Assembly: GCA_900766165.1 (NCBI GenBank)
Contig: CAAFUK010000107.1
Coordinates: 1-32,903, forward strand
Length of the DNA stretch: 32,903 nucleotides
Reading direction: 5' to 3'
Source: an uncultured Collinsella sp.
GTDB lineage: Bacteria; Actinomycetota; Coriobacteriia; Coriobacteriales; Coriobacteriaceae
Made by a program: the position numbers and the translations under genes
The notes under the pieces: model-generated
What the model saw: only the letters and a program-made list of their open reading frames with translations
Databases searched by the model: none
What the model was told of the DNA's origin: nothing
Part shown: positions 15,536 through 24,340 of the stretch, in pieces
Position numbering within the stretch: the first letter of the stretch is position 1
How the letters are laid out: each line of letters begins with the position of its first letter

Positions 15536-18340
15536 GTGAGAGCTTCCGCTGTCCTTCGTTCAGTTATATATCGCACCCTGGCCGTCGCGCTTGCCGCGCT
15601 TGCCGTGCTGAATTCCATCGCGCCTGTCCAGGCTTTTGCCGATGACTCTAGTCAGCAGGTCAAAACGGTCCGCGTTGGTTGGCTCGTCAACAACGAGGGC
15701 TTCCAGGACGGCACCCCCGGCGAGCGTCTCTCGGGATGGGGTTACGAGTACCTCCAGACCCTCTCGTACTACACACCCGGCTGGCAGTACGAATACGTCT
15801 CCGGCACCTTCACCGAGCTTATGGAGAAGCTCGAAGCCGGCGAGATTGACCTCATGCCAAACATCTCCTACTCCGAGGAACGCGCCCAAAAACTGCTCTT
15901 CTCATCGAACCCCGAGGGCACCGAGCGCTACTACATCTATGCCAGGCCCGAGCGCGACGATCTGGCCAAGGGTGACCCCCGAGCGCTCCAAGGCCTTACC
16001 ATCGGCTGCAACCCCGGCGTTATGCAAACCTTCGTTGGCCAGCAATGGCTCGCCAACGAAGGAATCGCCTGCACATACAAGGAGTATGACGGAAACTCCG
16101 TTCTCTTTGATGCGCTGGCAAACGGCGAGGTCGATGCCGTCATCATGAACGACACGACCTCGTCGCCCAGTGCCTCCCCCATGTTCTACATTGGGTCGAG
16201 CGACTACTATTTTGCCGTCCCCAAAAGCCGCCCCGACCTGATGGACGACATCAATGCCGCCATGACAGCAATCGCCCGCGTCAACCCACGCTATAACGAC
16301 GAAGTCAAATCTCACTACTCGGCCCAAAACAGCGGTTCATCATCGCTCAACGGCCCCGAATGTTCCTGGCTCAAAGCAAACAACAACACCATCACGCTCG
16401 GCTACATTACGGGCAAACTCCCCTACTGCAACGAAGACGAAGACGGCAAAATGGAAGGCTCGCTCGCATCGCTTGCGACGACGCTACACGATAAATTTGG
16501 CATTACGGTCAAAACCGTCGCCTTTGATAGCTACAAGATGATGTCAAAGGCCCTGTCAGAGGGAAGCATAGACGTTGCGCTGCCGGCATACCGAGATTAC
16601 TGGTTTGCCGAGCAATCAGGCGTTGTGCAGTCGGTATCGTTGGGGACCATGTCCCTCACCGCCATCCACACCGGCAGTAACCTGAAAAAAGACCTTCAGA
16701 ACATCGCCTGTACCAAATCATCGTTTGTCAACCGAAATGCACTTGAAAGTCTATTCCCCACAGCGACCGTAACCGAATACCAATCCGACGATGAAGCGTT
16801 CGACGCCCTCAGGAAGGGAACGGCGCGCTGCATCGTCGCTCCCAGTTCACGCGTAAAAACCATCGGTGACCGTTATGATCTCGAGGACTGCGAGACGGTC
16901 GAGCTCCCTGACACCTGTGACCTCGCGTGCTTGATGTCGCGCGGCAAGCCCGAACTGCTGGGAATCATCAACAAGGGCATCATCAATGCCGGAGAATCGC
17001 TCTCCGCAAGTAATTACTCCTCCACGTCGTACACGGCCCAGGAATCCAACACGCTTCAATTCCTTTATCGCAACCGCACCGCCATTGCAGCTACCCTCAT
17101 CGGTATGTTGTCGGTCGGCATCGTCCTGCTCATCTGGGCGCTCGTGCGCGCTCGAACCGAGCGCAAAAAAGCCGATGCTGCCAACGCCGCTAAGACGGCA
17201 TTCCTCACGCGCATGAGCCACGACATCCGTACGCCGCTCAACGGTATCCTGGGCCTTATCGAAATTGAAGAATTGAAGGAAGGCGATATGCAAGTCGCCC
17301 GCGAGAGCCGTGCCAAGGCGCGCGTTGCCGCCAATCACCTGCTCTCGCTGATCAACGACATCCTCGAGATGGGAAAAATCGAAGACCGCAAGCTAACACT
17401 GGAACATGCGCCTTTTAACCTCAAAGAGCTTTGTGATGATACGCTGGTGCTGTGCAAGCTCCGCGCGTCCAGTAACGGCATCACAATGCAGGACAATAGT
17501 CTGCCGTACGCCACGGGGCCATACGTAATCGGCAGTCCCACCCATATCCGACAGGTCATGATCAACCTGTTAGACAACAGCATTAAGTACAACAAGCACG
17601 GCGGCTCCGTCACCTTTAGTTCACAGACCAAGCCACTCGATAACGGGCGCGCGCTCTTTTGCTTTAGCGTTTCGGATACCGGCATTGGCATGGCTCCCGA
17701 GTTTTTAAAGCATATCTATGAGCCGTTTGCCCAAGAAGGTGACGATGCGCGCAGCAAGTTCCAAGGAACCGGCATGGGCATGCCAATCGTCAAGTCGCTT
17801 ATTGAACTGATGGGCGGCACCATCGAAGTCACCAGCGAACTCCATGTGGGCACCACGTTCTACGTGGAAATTCCGCTCGATATCGACAAGAACCCCCGGG
17901 CGCGGGCGAATACGGTCGAGAGGGCGCTCGACTGCTCGCTCGCCAACATGAACGTGCTGCTCGCCGAGGATAACGAATTGAATGCCGAGATTGCCCAGGC
18001 GCTGCTAGAATCCGAGGGCGTCGAGGTCACCCGCGCCGCCAACGGCAACGAGGTCGTCGATCTGTACCTGTCGCATCCCGCCGGCAGCTTCGATGCGATC
18101 CTGATGGACATTATGATGCCGGACATGGACGGCTACGAGGCAACCCGCGCGATTCGTCTGAGCGAGAAGGTCGATGCAGCCGATATCCCCATCATCGCGC
18201 TCACCGCCAATGCCTTTGCCGAGGACGCCAAGGCGGCACACGACGCCGGCATGAACGCCCATCTGTCCAAACCGCTCGACTTTAACAAGCTCAAAAACAT
18301 ACTCGCCCGCATCAAGAAAAACGGATCCGTTTCGCTATAG
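15536..18340 (+). CDS. Hybrid sensor histidine kinase with two fused solute-binding domains
   Basis: A 934-residue BvgS-like kinase. It has a signal sequence (1-35), two tandem SBP_bac_3 periplasmic-binding domains (about 42-280 and 285-495) and a membrane helix (about 515-538). HisKA follows with MSHDIRTPLNG and the phospho-His near 561. The HATPase_c domain has N box NLLDNSIKYN near 676, DTGIGM near 714 and GTGMGMP. A C-terminal receiver has acidic AEDNE and phospho-Asp in LMDIMMPDMDG near 857. It probably senses a small nutrient in the cell wall space. No HPt or output domain is present. GTG at 15536 is six bases from AGGA and is preferred over TTG at 15530. The PNPOx gene follows 42 bases downstream. 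Confidence 0.92.
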   Translation: MRASAVLRSVIYRTLAVALAALAVLNSIAPVQAFADDSSQQVKTVRVGWLVNNEGFQDGTPGERLSGWGYEYLQTLSYYTPGWQYEYVSGTFTELMEKLEAGEIDLMPNISYSEERAQKLLFSSNPEGTERYYIYARPERDDLAKGDPRALQGLTIGCNPGVMQTFVGQQWLANEGIACTYKEYDGNSVLFDALANGEVDAVIMNDTTSSPSASPMFYIGSSDYYFAVPKSRPDLMDDINAAMTAIARVNPRYNDEVKSHYSAQNSGSSSLNGPECSWLKANNNTITLGYITGKLPYCNEDEDGKMEGSLASLATTLHDKFGITVKTVAFDSYKMMSKALSEGSIDVALPAYRDYWFAEQSGVVQSVSLGTMSLTAIHTGSNLKKDLQNIACTKSSFVNRNALESLFPTATVTEYQSDDEAFDALRKGTARCIVAPSSRVKTIGDRYDLEDCETVELPDTCDLACLMSRGKPELLGIINKGIINAGESLSASNYSSTSYTAQESNTLQFLYRNRTAIAATLIGMLSVGIVLLIWALVRARTERKKADAANAAKTAFLTRMSHDIRTPLNGILGLIEIEELKEGDMQVARESRAKARVAANHLLSLINDILEMGKIEDRKLTLEHAPFNLKELCDDTLVLCKLRASSNGITMQDNSLPYATGPYVIGSPTHIRQVMINLLDNSIKYNKHGGSVTFSSQTKPLDNGRALFCFSVSDTGIGMAPEFLKHIYEPFAQEGDDARSKFQGTGMGMPIVKSLIELMGGTIEVTSELHVGTTFYVEIPLDIDKNPRARANTVERALDCSLANMNVLLAEDNELNAEIAQALLESEGVEVTRAANGNEVVDLYLSHPAGSFDAILMDIMMPDMDGYEATRAIRLSEKVDAADIPIIALTANAFAEDAKAAHDAGMNAHLSKPLDFNKLKNILARIKKNGSVSL

Positions 18341-18382
18341 TTTGTGCTCAACCACCACGCACGACCAGAAAGGAAGCCAACG

Positions 18383-18862
18383 ATGTTTAGGCCCTTACGT
18401 CGAAAGAAACGCGCCATCACTGACGAGGAAGCGCGCGAACTGCTCGCCACCTGCAAGCGCGGCGTCTTTGCCGTCAACGGCGACGATGGCTACCCGTACG
18501 CCATTCCCGTCAACTACTTCTTTGACGCCGAGCACGACAAGATCTATTTCCATGGCGCCAAAGCCGGCCACAAGGTCGACGCACTCAAGCGCGATGACAA
18601 GGTCTGCTTTACCGTATACGGCAACGAGTGGTACCAGGACGGTGACTGGGCTCCCTACGTTATGAGCACCGTCGTCTTTGGCCGTTGTCGCCTGGCGAAT
18701 GACACCCCCGCGTTTATCGAGGACAAAGTCCGCCAGCTCGCCCTTAAGTACTACCCTTCTGCCGAAGAAGTCGAAGAGGAAATCGCCAAAGACATCAAGG
18801 GCGTCCAGCTCTACGAGATTTCGATTGAGCATCTTTGCGGCAAGCAGATTCAAGAAAAGTAA
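18383..18862 (+). CDS. Pyridoxamine 5'-phosphate oxidase-like flavoprotein
   Basis: A 159-residue split-barrel protein of the PNPOx-like/NimA-like superfamily. It opens with a basic segment, then ITDEEARELLATCKRGVFAVNGDDGYPYAIPVNYFFD, the flavin-binding strand pair typical of this family, and later IYFHGAKAGHKVD. Such proteins bind FMN or heme; some reduce nitroimidazoles, many are uncharacterised. The substrate cannot be inferred. The ATG at 18383 follows AAAGGA at correct spacing; the frame opens 13 codons earlier without a good site. It sits 42 bases after the hybrid kinase and may share its transcript. Confidence 0.85.
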   Translation: MFRPLRRKKRAITDEEARELLATCKRGVFAVNGDDGYPYAIPVNYFFDAEHDKIYFHGAKAGHKVDALKRDDKVCFTVYGNEWYQDGDWAPYVMSTVVFGRCRLANDTPAFIEDKVRQLALKYYPSAEEVEEEIAKDIKGVQLYEISIEHLCGKQIQEK

Positions 18863-18889
18863 GCCCCTCAGCAGGCCTCATCAATAACA

Positions 18890-18929
18890 ATATGGCCCAG
18901 TTCCAACCCACCTTGGAACCGGGCCATAT
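18890..18929. terminator. Bidirectional stem-loop between convergent genes
   Basis: Seventeen-base arms (18890-18906, 18913-18929) with a single mismatch and a 6-base loop lie between the convergent PNPOx and second kinase genes. On the minus strand a TTGTTATT tail follows. Confidence 0.75.
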
Positions 18930-18931
18930 GC

Positions 18932-21124
18932 TTATGAAGCATCGGCGGCGATGTGCGCTAGCGCCTCGACGAGCTCTTGCGAGCTCACAGGTTTGCTCAG
19001 GTGCGCGTTCATGCCCGCCTCACGCGAAAGCCTACGGTCGTCGGCAAAGGCGTTGGCGCTCACGGCGATAATCGGCGTGGTCGCGGCATCCTCGCGATCG
19101 AGTGCTCGAATCTGACGCGTGGCCTCAAGGCCATCGATGCCAGGCATCATGATGTCCATCAACACCACGTCGTACTCGAACGGCGCGCTCGCGGCAAACA
19201 TCTCGACGGCAGACTCACCATCCTTGGCATGCGTCACGACGGCACCGGCACGGCTGAGCGTAAACTGCGCGATCTCGGCGTTCAGATCGTTATCCTCTAC
19301 GAGCAAAACGCGCAGGCCCTGGAGCGCATCGCCATCGCCCGCACCTACGCGAACTGCCTGAAGAATCTCGGAGCGGTCGCACTTCTCGAACGGTAGGCGG
19401 ATGGTAAACGTCGTCCCCTGCCCCAAGACACTCGTAAAGTTCATGGTTCCGCCCATAAGCTCGACCAACTGTTTTGCGATGGGCGCGCCCAGGCCAGTTC
19501 CCGATGAAGCGCCTTCCACCTGCTGCTCCTCGCGGCAAAACGGCTCGTAGAGGTGCTGCTGGAACTCCTCGCTCATGCCAATACCGTTGTCGGCGATCGT
19601 GTATTCATAGACGGGGACGCCATCCGCTGGCTCCACCTCGCGGCACACCAGGCGAACATAGCCTCCCTGGCGGTTGTACTTGACAGCATTGCCGGCAATA
19701 TTGAGCAACAAGCGCTTGAGGTGCGTCACGCTCACCCGCACATAGGGATGATTAAGCGTCTGCTGGTCGCAGATAATTGTCACCAGGCGCTCCTCGGCCT
19801 GGCGCTCAAGAATATCGCGCACCTCGTGGTTGAGGGTCGCCAAGTTTGTGGGAACAAGCTCCAGGTCGACCTGCCCGCTCTCCAGGCGACTCATATCCAG
19901 CGCCTCGTTGGCAAGGTCGAGCAGCAGTCCCGATGCCGTCCAGATCTTCGAGCGGCACTCGGTCTGCTTTTGCAGATCGTCCGCATTGGCATCGCCGACC
20001 TCGACCATGCCGCGAATGCCGTTGATGGGCGTGCGCAGATCGTGGCTCATGCGGCGCAAAAACTCCGTCTTTGCCGAGTTGGCAGACGAGGCCTCACGCG
20101 CCGCCTTTGCCAGCTTGTCGCCATAGTCGCGCTCCTGCTGCAGCAAGTCCGTCAAACGTCGACGATCAGCGCGGCGGCGCGCCATCACAACAACGGCTAT
20201 AACACCGCTGTAGAGCACCAGCACGCCGGCAGCAACAGCCGCGACGACCTCAAAGTAACGCCGCGCCGAGGCATAGGTGTACACGTAGAACCCGCGCGCT
20301 TTTCCAAATGTGCCCAAATACCACTCGCCGTTGGCGTTAACCAATCTGACCTTACCAGCCGGGCATCGATCCTTTATACCGTCGACAATGAAGACATCCG
20401 TCGCAGGCAGATCAAACACGCCCAATATGGTGGGTTCAACGGCATTGGTCGCAACGACCTTGCCGTCGCTTTCGATCACGATATTGCCGCTGTCGATGGT
20501 CTCATAACCACCGAGCAAGCTCTGCAGTTTGAGCGTATTGCTCGCGACCGCCTTGGCGCTCTGGTGTCTCACTGCGGCAACGATGCCCTCGCCATCCTGC
20601 CTAGTCACGCAGCCAATGTCTGCGACCGAATCATCCGCAAGCGTGATACGGGCGGTATAGGACTTAAGCGGATGGGCCGCCACCTCCAACACGGGCGCTT
20701 CCTTGAGATACGTAGCGAGCGACCCGTAGTCCACATCGCCCGTCGAGGACTCGGACACCAAATTGCCCGATGCGTCCGTCACGATCAGCGCGCTCACGTT
20801 GAACTGATCGGCATATTGCTCCAGCATGGCGTTATCCACCGAACCGTCGCGCTCCATATCGCGAGCCGCCTCTCCGGCAATCTCCATAACGCGAATCAGG
20901 TTTTTGGTCGTATAGGCGCTGTTGAACGCATCGCAGGAAAGGCTCTGCGTCGCCACGTAATCGACAACGTCGGCAAAGCGCTGCTCGGCTTGGGCCGTCG
21001 TGTAACCGTAGCTCATCATGCCGACAACAACCGAGAGCACTATCCCCAGCAGAGCGACAAGGAGCCATGCCCCTGCCGAACGATTGCCCCGCTCCTGAGC
21101 AGCGTGGTCGGGCGCATCGATCAT
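18932..21124 (-). CDS. Hybrid sensor histidine kinase with extracytoplasmic sensor
   Basis: A 730-residue membrane kinase. TM1 is at about residues 18-40. An extracytoplasmic region of about 250 residues is probably a double Cache-like sensor, and TM2 lies about 290-312. HisKA has MSHDLRTPINGIRGM with the phospho-His near 359. HATPase_c motifs are NIAGNAVKYN, DNGIGM and GTGLGAP. A receiver domain has phospho-Asp near 656 in LMDIMMPGIDG. No HPt or DNA-binding domain is present. Its ATG overlaps the stop of the upstream solute-binding lipoprotein gene by four bases (ATGA), so the two are translationally coupled and probably form one sensory unit. It converges on the other hybrid kinase cluster. 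Confidence 0.92.
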   Translation of the reverse strand: MIDAPDHAAQERGNRSAGAWLLVALLGIVLSVVVGMMSYGYTTAQAEQRFADVVDYVATQSLSCDAFNSAYTTKNLIRVMEIAGEAARDMERDGSVDNAMLEQYADQFNVSALIVTDASGNLVSESSTGDVDYGSLATYLKEAPVLEVAAHPLKSYTARITLADDSVADIGCVTRQDGEGIVAAVRHQSAKAVASNTLKLQSLLGGYETIDSGNIVIESDGKVVATNAVEPTILGVFDLPATDVFIVDGIKDRCPAGKVRLVNANGEWYLGTFGKARGFYVYTYASARRYFEVVAAVAAGVLVLYSGVIAVVVMARRRADRRRLTDLLQQERDYGDKLAKAAREASSANSAKTEFLRRMSHDLRTPINGIRGMVEVGDANADDLQKQTECRSKIWTASGLLLDLANEALDMSRLESGQVDLELVPTNLATLNHEVRDILERQAEERLVTIICDQQTLNHPYVRVSVTHLKRLLLNIAGNAVKYNRQGGYVRLVCREVEPADGVPVYEYTIADNGIGMSEEFQQHLYEPFCREEQQVEGASSGTGLGAPIAKQLVELMGGTMNFTSVLGQGTTFTIRLPFEKCDRSEILQAVRVGAGDGDALQGLRVLLVEDNDLNAEIAQFTLSRAGAVVTHAKDGESAVEMFAASAPFEYDVVLMDIMMPGIDGLEATRQIRALDREDAATTPIIAVSANAFADDRRLSREAGMNAHLSKPVSSQELVEALAHIAADAS

Positions 21125-21990
21125 GACAGGCCCTCCATATTCAAAAATGGCGAAGGGTCATCGAAGTACTTTGACACCAGGCGTTCCATGGTGCCATCGG
21201 CAAGCATTTCTTGGTAGGCATGAGTGAGCTTGACGTCGATGCCACGCGTATCGTTGATATCGAAAGCGGTGCCCAAACCGACCTCTAGCAGCGGCTCATC
21301 CAAAATGCGATATGTCACACCATAGTCTTTTTCGTAGGTGAGGAACGAGGACTCATGCGCGGCGATAGCGTCGACCAGGCCCTCGACGAGCGCCGGGTTC
21401 AGGTATGAACCGTCCGAAAAGCTGTAGAGTTCCTTGATCTGCGGAACGTTTTCATTTATGCGATTGAGCAAAATGTCCTCGGGCTTGGTGGTGGACTGAA
21501 CCGCCACGATCTTATCCTCAAGATCGGCAAGCGTGTAGATATCGCTCTGGGGATCGACCGCGACCACCTGGCGGCTCGCAAGGTACGGGCCGGCCCAACG
21601 ATATTCGTTTTCGCGACCCGTCATACTAAAGCTGCCCATGACACAATCGAGTTCGCCGCTCGCCAGCAGCTCCTTCTTCTTTTCCCAGTCAATCAGCTGG
21701 TATTTTGGCTTGTAACCAATGCGAGCCAAAGCCTCGGTCAATATCTCGACATCCAGGCCAACGATATCGCCGTACTCGTCGGTATACACAAACGGTGGAT
21801 AGAGGTCGCTTCCGACGTTGAGCGTCTTAAGGTCGTCGTCTTTGACTTGCGAGGCGTCCAGACCTTCTAATGCAGACGTCGAGGCTCCGTCATTCGACCC
21901 GGAGCAGCCAGCTATCGCTACGACAAAGACGCTCGCCACTGCAAGCGCAACAAACAACGAAATGGCAACCGAGCGACGGGATCTTTTCAT
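21121..21990 (-). CDS. Solute-binding lipoprotein, SBP_bac_3 family
   Basis: A 289-residue extracytoplasmic binding protein. It has a basic N-terminus, hydrophobic stretch and lipobox ending in IAGC (Cys29 lipidated). The family 3 binding fold follows (LNVGSDLYPPFVYTDEYG, then DIVGLDVEILTEALARIGY), typical of polar amino acid binders. No ABC permease or ATPase gene is adjacent; the coupled gene is instead a hybrid kinase. It therefore probably presents ligand to the kinase rather than to a transporter, or serves a transporter encoded elsewhere. The ATG at 21990 has GGAG four bases upstream. Confidence 0.9.
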   Translation of the reverse strand: MKRSRRSVAISLFVALAVASVFVVAIAGCSGSNDGASTSALEGLDASQVKDDDLKTLNVGSDLYPPFVYTDEYGDIVGLDVEILTEALARIGYKPKYQLIDWEKKKELLASGELDCVMGSFSMTGRENEYRWAGPYLASRQVVAVDPQSDIYTLADLEDKIVAVQSTTKPEDILLNRINENVPQIKELYSFSDGSYLNPALVEGLVDAIAAHESSFLTYEKDYGVTYRILDEPLLEVGLGTAFDINDTRGIDVKLTHAYQEMLADGTMERLVSKYFDDPSPFLNMEGLS

Positions 21991-22049
21991 CGAGCTCCAT
22001 ACGATCCTGTTTACAGACTGAAATGGTTAAAGATAATAGCAAACAAAAC

Positions 22050-22088
22050 CACACGAGCGCCCAATTGTTACAGGCGCTTTACCGTGTG
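22050..22088 (-). terminator. Intrinsic terminator of the patB-like gene
   Basis: On the minus strand, CACACG and AGCGCC pair with GGCGCT and CGTGTG around a central loop, with a 4-base bulge. The T-rich tail GTTTTGTTTG follows. It lies 46 bases past the aminotransferase stop and before the promoter region of the binding-protein gene. Confidence 0.7.
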
Positions 22089-22134
22089 GGACCTTCCAGC
22101 CGACTTGGCAGAAGGCCCCGCATGCAGTGCTCAC

Positions 22135-23349
22135 TTACCGTGCATTAAAAACGTAGCGGTCCAGGCGGTCGCACGCCTCCCTTACGCGCGAAAGCGGCAG
22201 CGCCAGATTCACGCGAATGTGGCAGGGTCCGTGGAACGGGCGGCCGTCCTGATACCCCACGCCCACGCGTGCCCCCTCATCGAGCAACCACTGAATATCG
22301 CGGCCATGCTCTCGGCACCACTCGGTGCAGTCCAGAAACACCATGTACGTGCCCTGCGGACGTGAATAGGACACGCCCTCAAAATGCTCGTCCACGTAAT
22401 TGCAGAAGTACTCGATATTGCCGGCAAGCACCTGATTGAGCTCGTCCACCCACTCATAGCCCTGCGGCTGGTAGGCACCGATAAGCGCATGCATGGAGAG
22501 GACGTTCATCTCGTTGTAGTGGGTCTTGTTGGACACGGCGCAGATGCGGTCACGCAGCGTCTCGTTGTAGACAATGTGGTAGCTGCCGACAAGGCCCGCC
22601 AGGTTAAACGTCTTGCTCGGCGCATAGAGGGCAACCGTGCGCATGCGGGCATCCTCGCTCACCGACTGCGTCGGGATGTGCTTGTGCCCCGGCAGGATGA
22701 TATCGGACCAAATCTCGTCCGAAATCACCACGCAATCGTGCTGGCGATAGATGTCCATGGCGCGCTCGATCTCGTCGCGTTCCCATACGCGGCCGCAGGG
22801 ATTGTGCGGCGAGCAGAACACCGCGGCATGGATATGGTTTTGGGCGAGCTTTTGCTCCATGTCCTCAAAGTCCATACGCCACACGCCTTGGTCGTCGAGC
22901 CTAAGCGGGCTGTGGACAATGCGATAGCCCGCAGCCTCGATGGACTTGGTAAAGCCGATGTAGGTGGGACTGTGGACCAGCACCGCATCGCCTGGCTGAA
23001 CATACGCACGCAACGTCGACACGACACCGCCCAGCACGCCGTTTTCGTAGCCGATATGCTCCGGCGCCAAGCCCTCAACGCCATTGCGACGGCTCTGCCA
23101 TTCGATGATGCAGTCGAAGTACTCGGGACGCGGATTGAAATAGCCAAACATGGGGTGCTGGGCACGCTGAATGATGTACTCCTGGACTGTGGGCACCGTG
23201 GCAAAGTTCATGTCCGCCACCCACATGGGGATGCGGTCGAAGCCCTCGTCGGGTGCGTTCGGAGCCATGTCGGGAATCTCGCCCCAGGAGTCAACGGCGA
23301 TGGCGTCCATGCCGTGGCGGTCGATAAGCGAAGTAAAGTCGTATTTCAT
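22135..23349 (-). CDS. MalY/PatB family pyridoxal-phosphate C-S lyase
   Basis: A 404-residue fold type I PLP enzyme, class I/II aminotransferase superfamily. Features include MWVADMNFATVPTVQEYI at the N-terminus, the cofactor-stacking FCSPHNPCGRVW segment, ISDEIWSDI and the PLP-lysine motif APSKTFNLAG near residue 245. PatB and MalY cleave cystathionine or cysteine to homocysteine or H2S, pyruvate and ammonia, so a sulfur amino acid role is likely. Length fits (B. subtilis PatB 387). The ATG at 23349 has GGAG seven bases upstream. It is followed by its own terminator; TrmO is upstream with a 112-base gap. Confidence 0.92.
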   Translation of the reverse strand: MKYDFTSLIDRHGMDAIAVDSWGEIPDMAPNAPDEGFDRIPMWVADMNFATVPTVQEYIIQRAQHPMFGYFNPRPEYFDCIIEWQSRRNGVEGLAPEHIGYENGVLGGVVSTLRAYVQPGDAVLVHSPTYIGFTKSIEAAGYRIVHSPLRLDDQGVWRMDFEDMEQKLAQNHIHAAVFCSPHNPCGRVWERDEIERAMDIYRQHDCVVISDEIWSDIILPGHKHIPTQSVSEDARMRTVALYAPSKTFNLAGLVGSYHIVYNETLRDRICAVSNKTHYNEMNVLSMHALIGAYQPQGYEWVDELNQVLAGNIEYFCNYVDEHFEGVSYSRPQGTYMVFLDCTEWCREHGRDIQWLLDEGARVGVGYQDGRPFHGPCHIRVNLALPLSRVREACDRLDRYVFNAR

Positions 23350-23461
23350 GCTGAGCTCCCATGCAAAGCGGGTTGTTTTGGTAGGCGTTATTGTCCACCA
23401 GCGTGGGCGGTTTTGGCGCGGAGTTTGGCGCTTAATTTGACGGGTGCGGACGAATGGCTGG

Positions 23462-24199
23462 TTAGTCTTGTGCGTCGTTGACGGCGACTACGGTTAGCTG
23501 GGTTTCATCGACCGTAAAAGATATGTCGAGTCCGGCGAAGGCCAGATGATAGACGCGGTTTGGCTCGTGCTTGCTGCCCGCGCGGCGCGGATCTTGGCGT
23601 AGAACCTCGACCAAGCCAGAAATCTTTGCGGGCGGGACCATATCCTGCAGAGCTTGCGGAAACTCAACATCGAGCTCTTGCCACGGAACATCCTCAATCC
23701 AGCCGCCGGTCGCATCCGAGTGGCAATCCGCAAACGGGATGTAGGGCTTAATGTCGTAGATGGGCGTGCCGTCACGCAGGTCGGCCCCCAGCACATGGAT
23801 GATGGGGCCATCGTCGGTGAACTCGACACGATCGAGCTTGACGCAGGTGAGACCGATGGGATTAGGGCGAAACGGGCTGCGCGTGGCAAAGACGCCCACA
23901 CGCTCGGCTCCACCCAGGCGCGGCGGACGCACGGTCTTCGACCATTTTGCGTTGGTACCGGATCTGTCCTGCGTTTTGGCATCGGCGGCTATGTCCTTAG
24001 CCGTGCCGCCGGGCGTTCCGTTTTCGAAGCGCCACAGCAGCCACAGGTGAGAGAAGGAGTCCAGACCCTCAACCGCTGCATTGGAGGCAAATTCCGACTC
24101 AAAAACGATGCGTCCCTGCAGATGAGGCGCCAAAAAGCTGTTGCGCGGAATGCCGAACTTCTGCGGCAGGTCGGTATGTATGTGTGCAATAGGTTCCAT
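23462..24199 (-). CDS. trmO: tRNA (N6-threonylcarbamoyladenosine37-N6)-methyltransferase, TrmO family
   Basis: A 245-residue TrmO/YaeB (UPF0066) protein that methylates t6A at position 37 of certain tRNAs. Diagnostic motifs are IAHIHTDLPQKFGIPRNS, GLDSFSHLWLLWRF and FATRSPFRPNPIGLT, and the fold is a SAM-binding beta barrel. A C-terminal extension of about 60 residues is present, as in the E. coli enzyme (235 residues). In-frame ATGs occur at 24199, 24208 and further upstream, none with a ribosome binding site. A TACAAT -10 ends seven bases before the ATG at 24199, so the mRNA may be leaderless. It is divergent from the XRE-TipAS regulator. Confidence 0.88.
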   Translation of the reverse strand: MEPIAHIHTDLPQKFGIPRNSFLAPHLQGRIVFESEFASNAAVEGLDSFSHLWLLWRFENGTPGGTAKDIAADAKTQDRSGTNAKWSKTVRPPRLGGAERVGVFATRSPFRPNPIGLTCVKLDRVEFTDDGPIIHVLGADLRDGTPIYDIKPYIPFADCHSDATGGWIEDVPWQELDVEFPQALQDMVPPAKISGLVEVLRQDPRRAGSKHEPNRVYHLAFAGLDISFTVDETQLTVVAVNDAQD

Positions 24200-24206
24200 G
24201 CCGGTC

Positions 24207-24212
24207 ATTGTA
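24207..24212 (-). promoter_or_regulatory. Candidate -10 element giving a leaderless trmO transcript
   Basis: TACAAT on the minus strand lies seven bases before the chosen ATG. Transcription would start at or next to the initiation codon. This explains the lack of a Shine-Dalgarno sequence but is not proven. Confidence 0.4.
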
Positions 24213-24340
24213 CGGCATAGAGGCATGGGACGTTGCGCGCAATTCTTCGCCGCGGTCCCCCGTCATGCAACCAACGGTTGCTTGGAAGGGCACCTGCTGC
24301 CGCGTATGCTTAAGCCATCAACCAGCAGAAAGGAGCCGCT

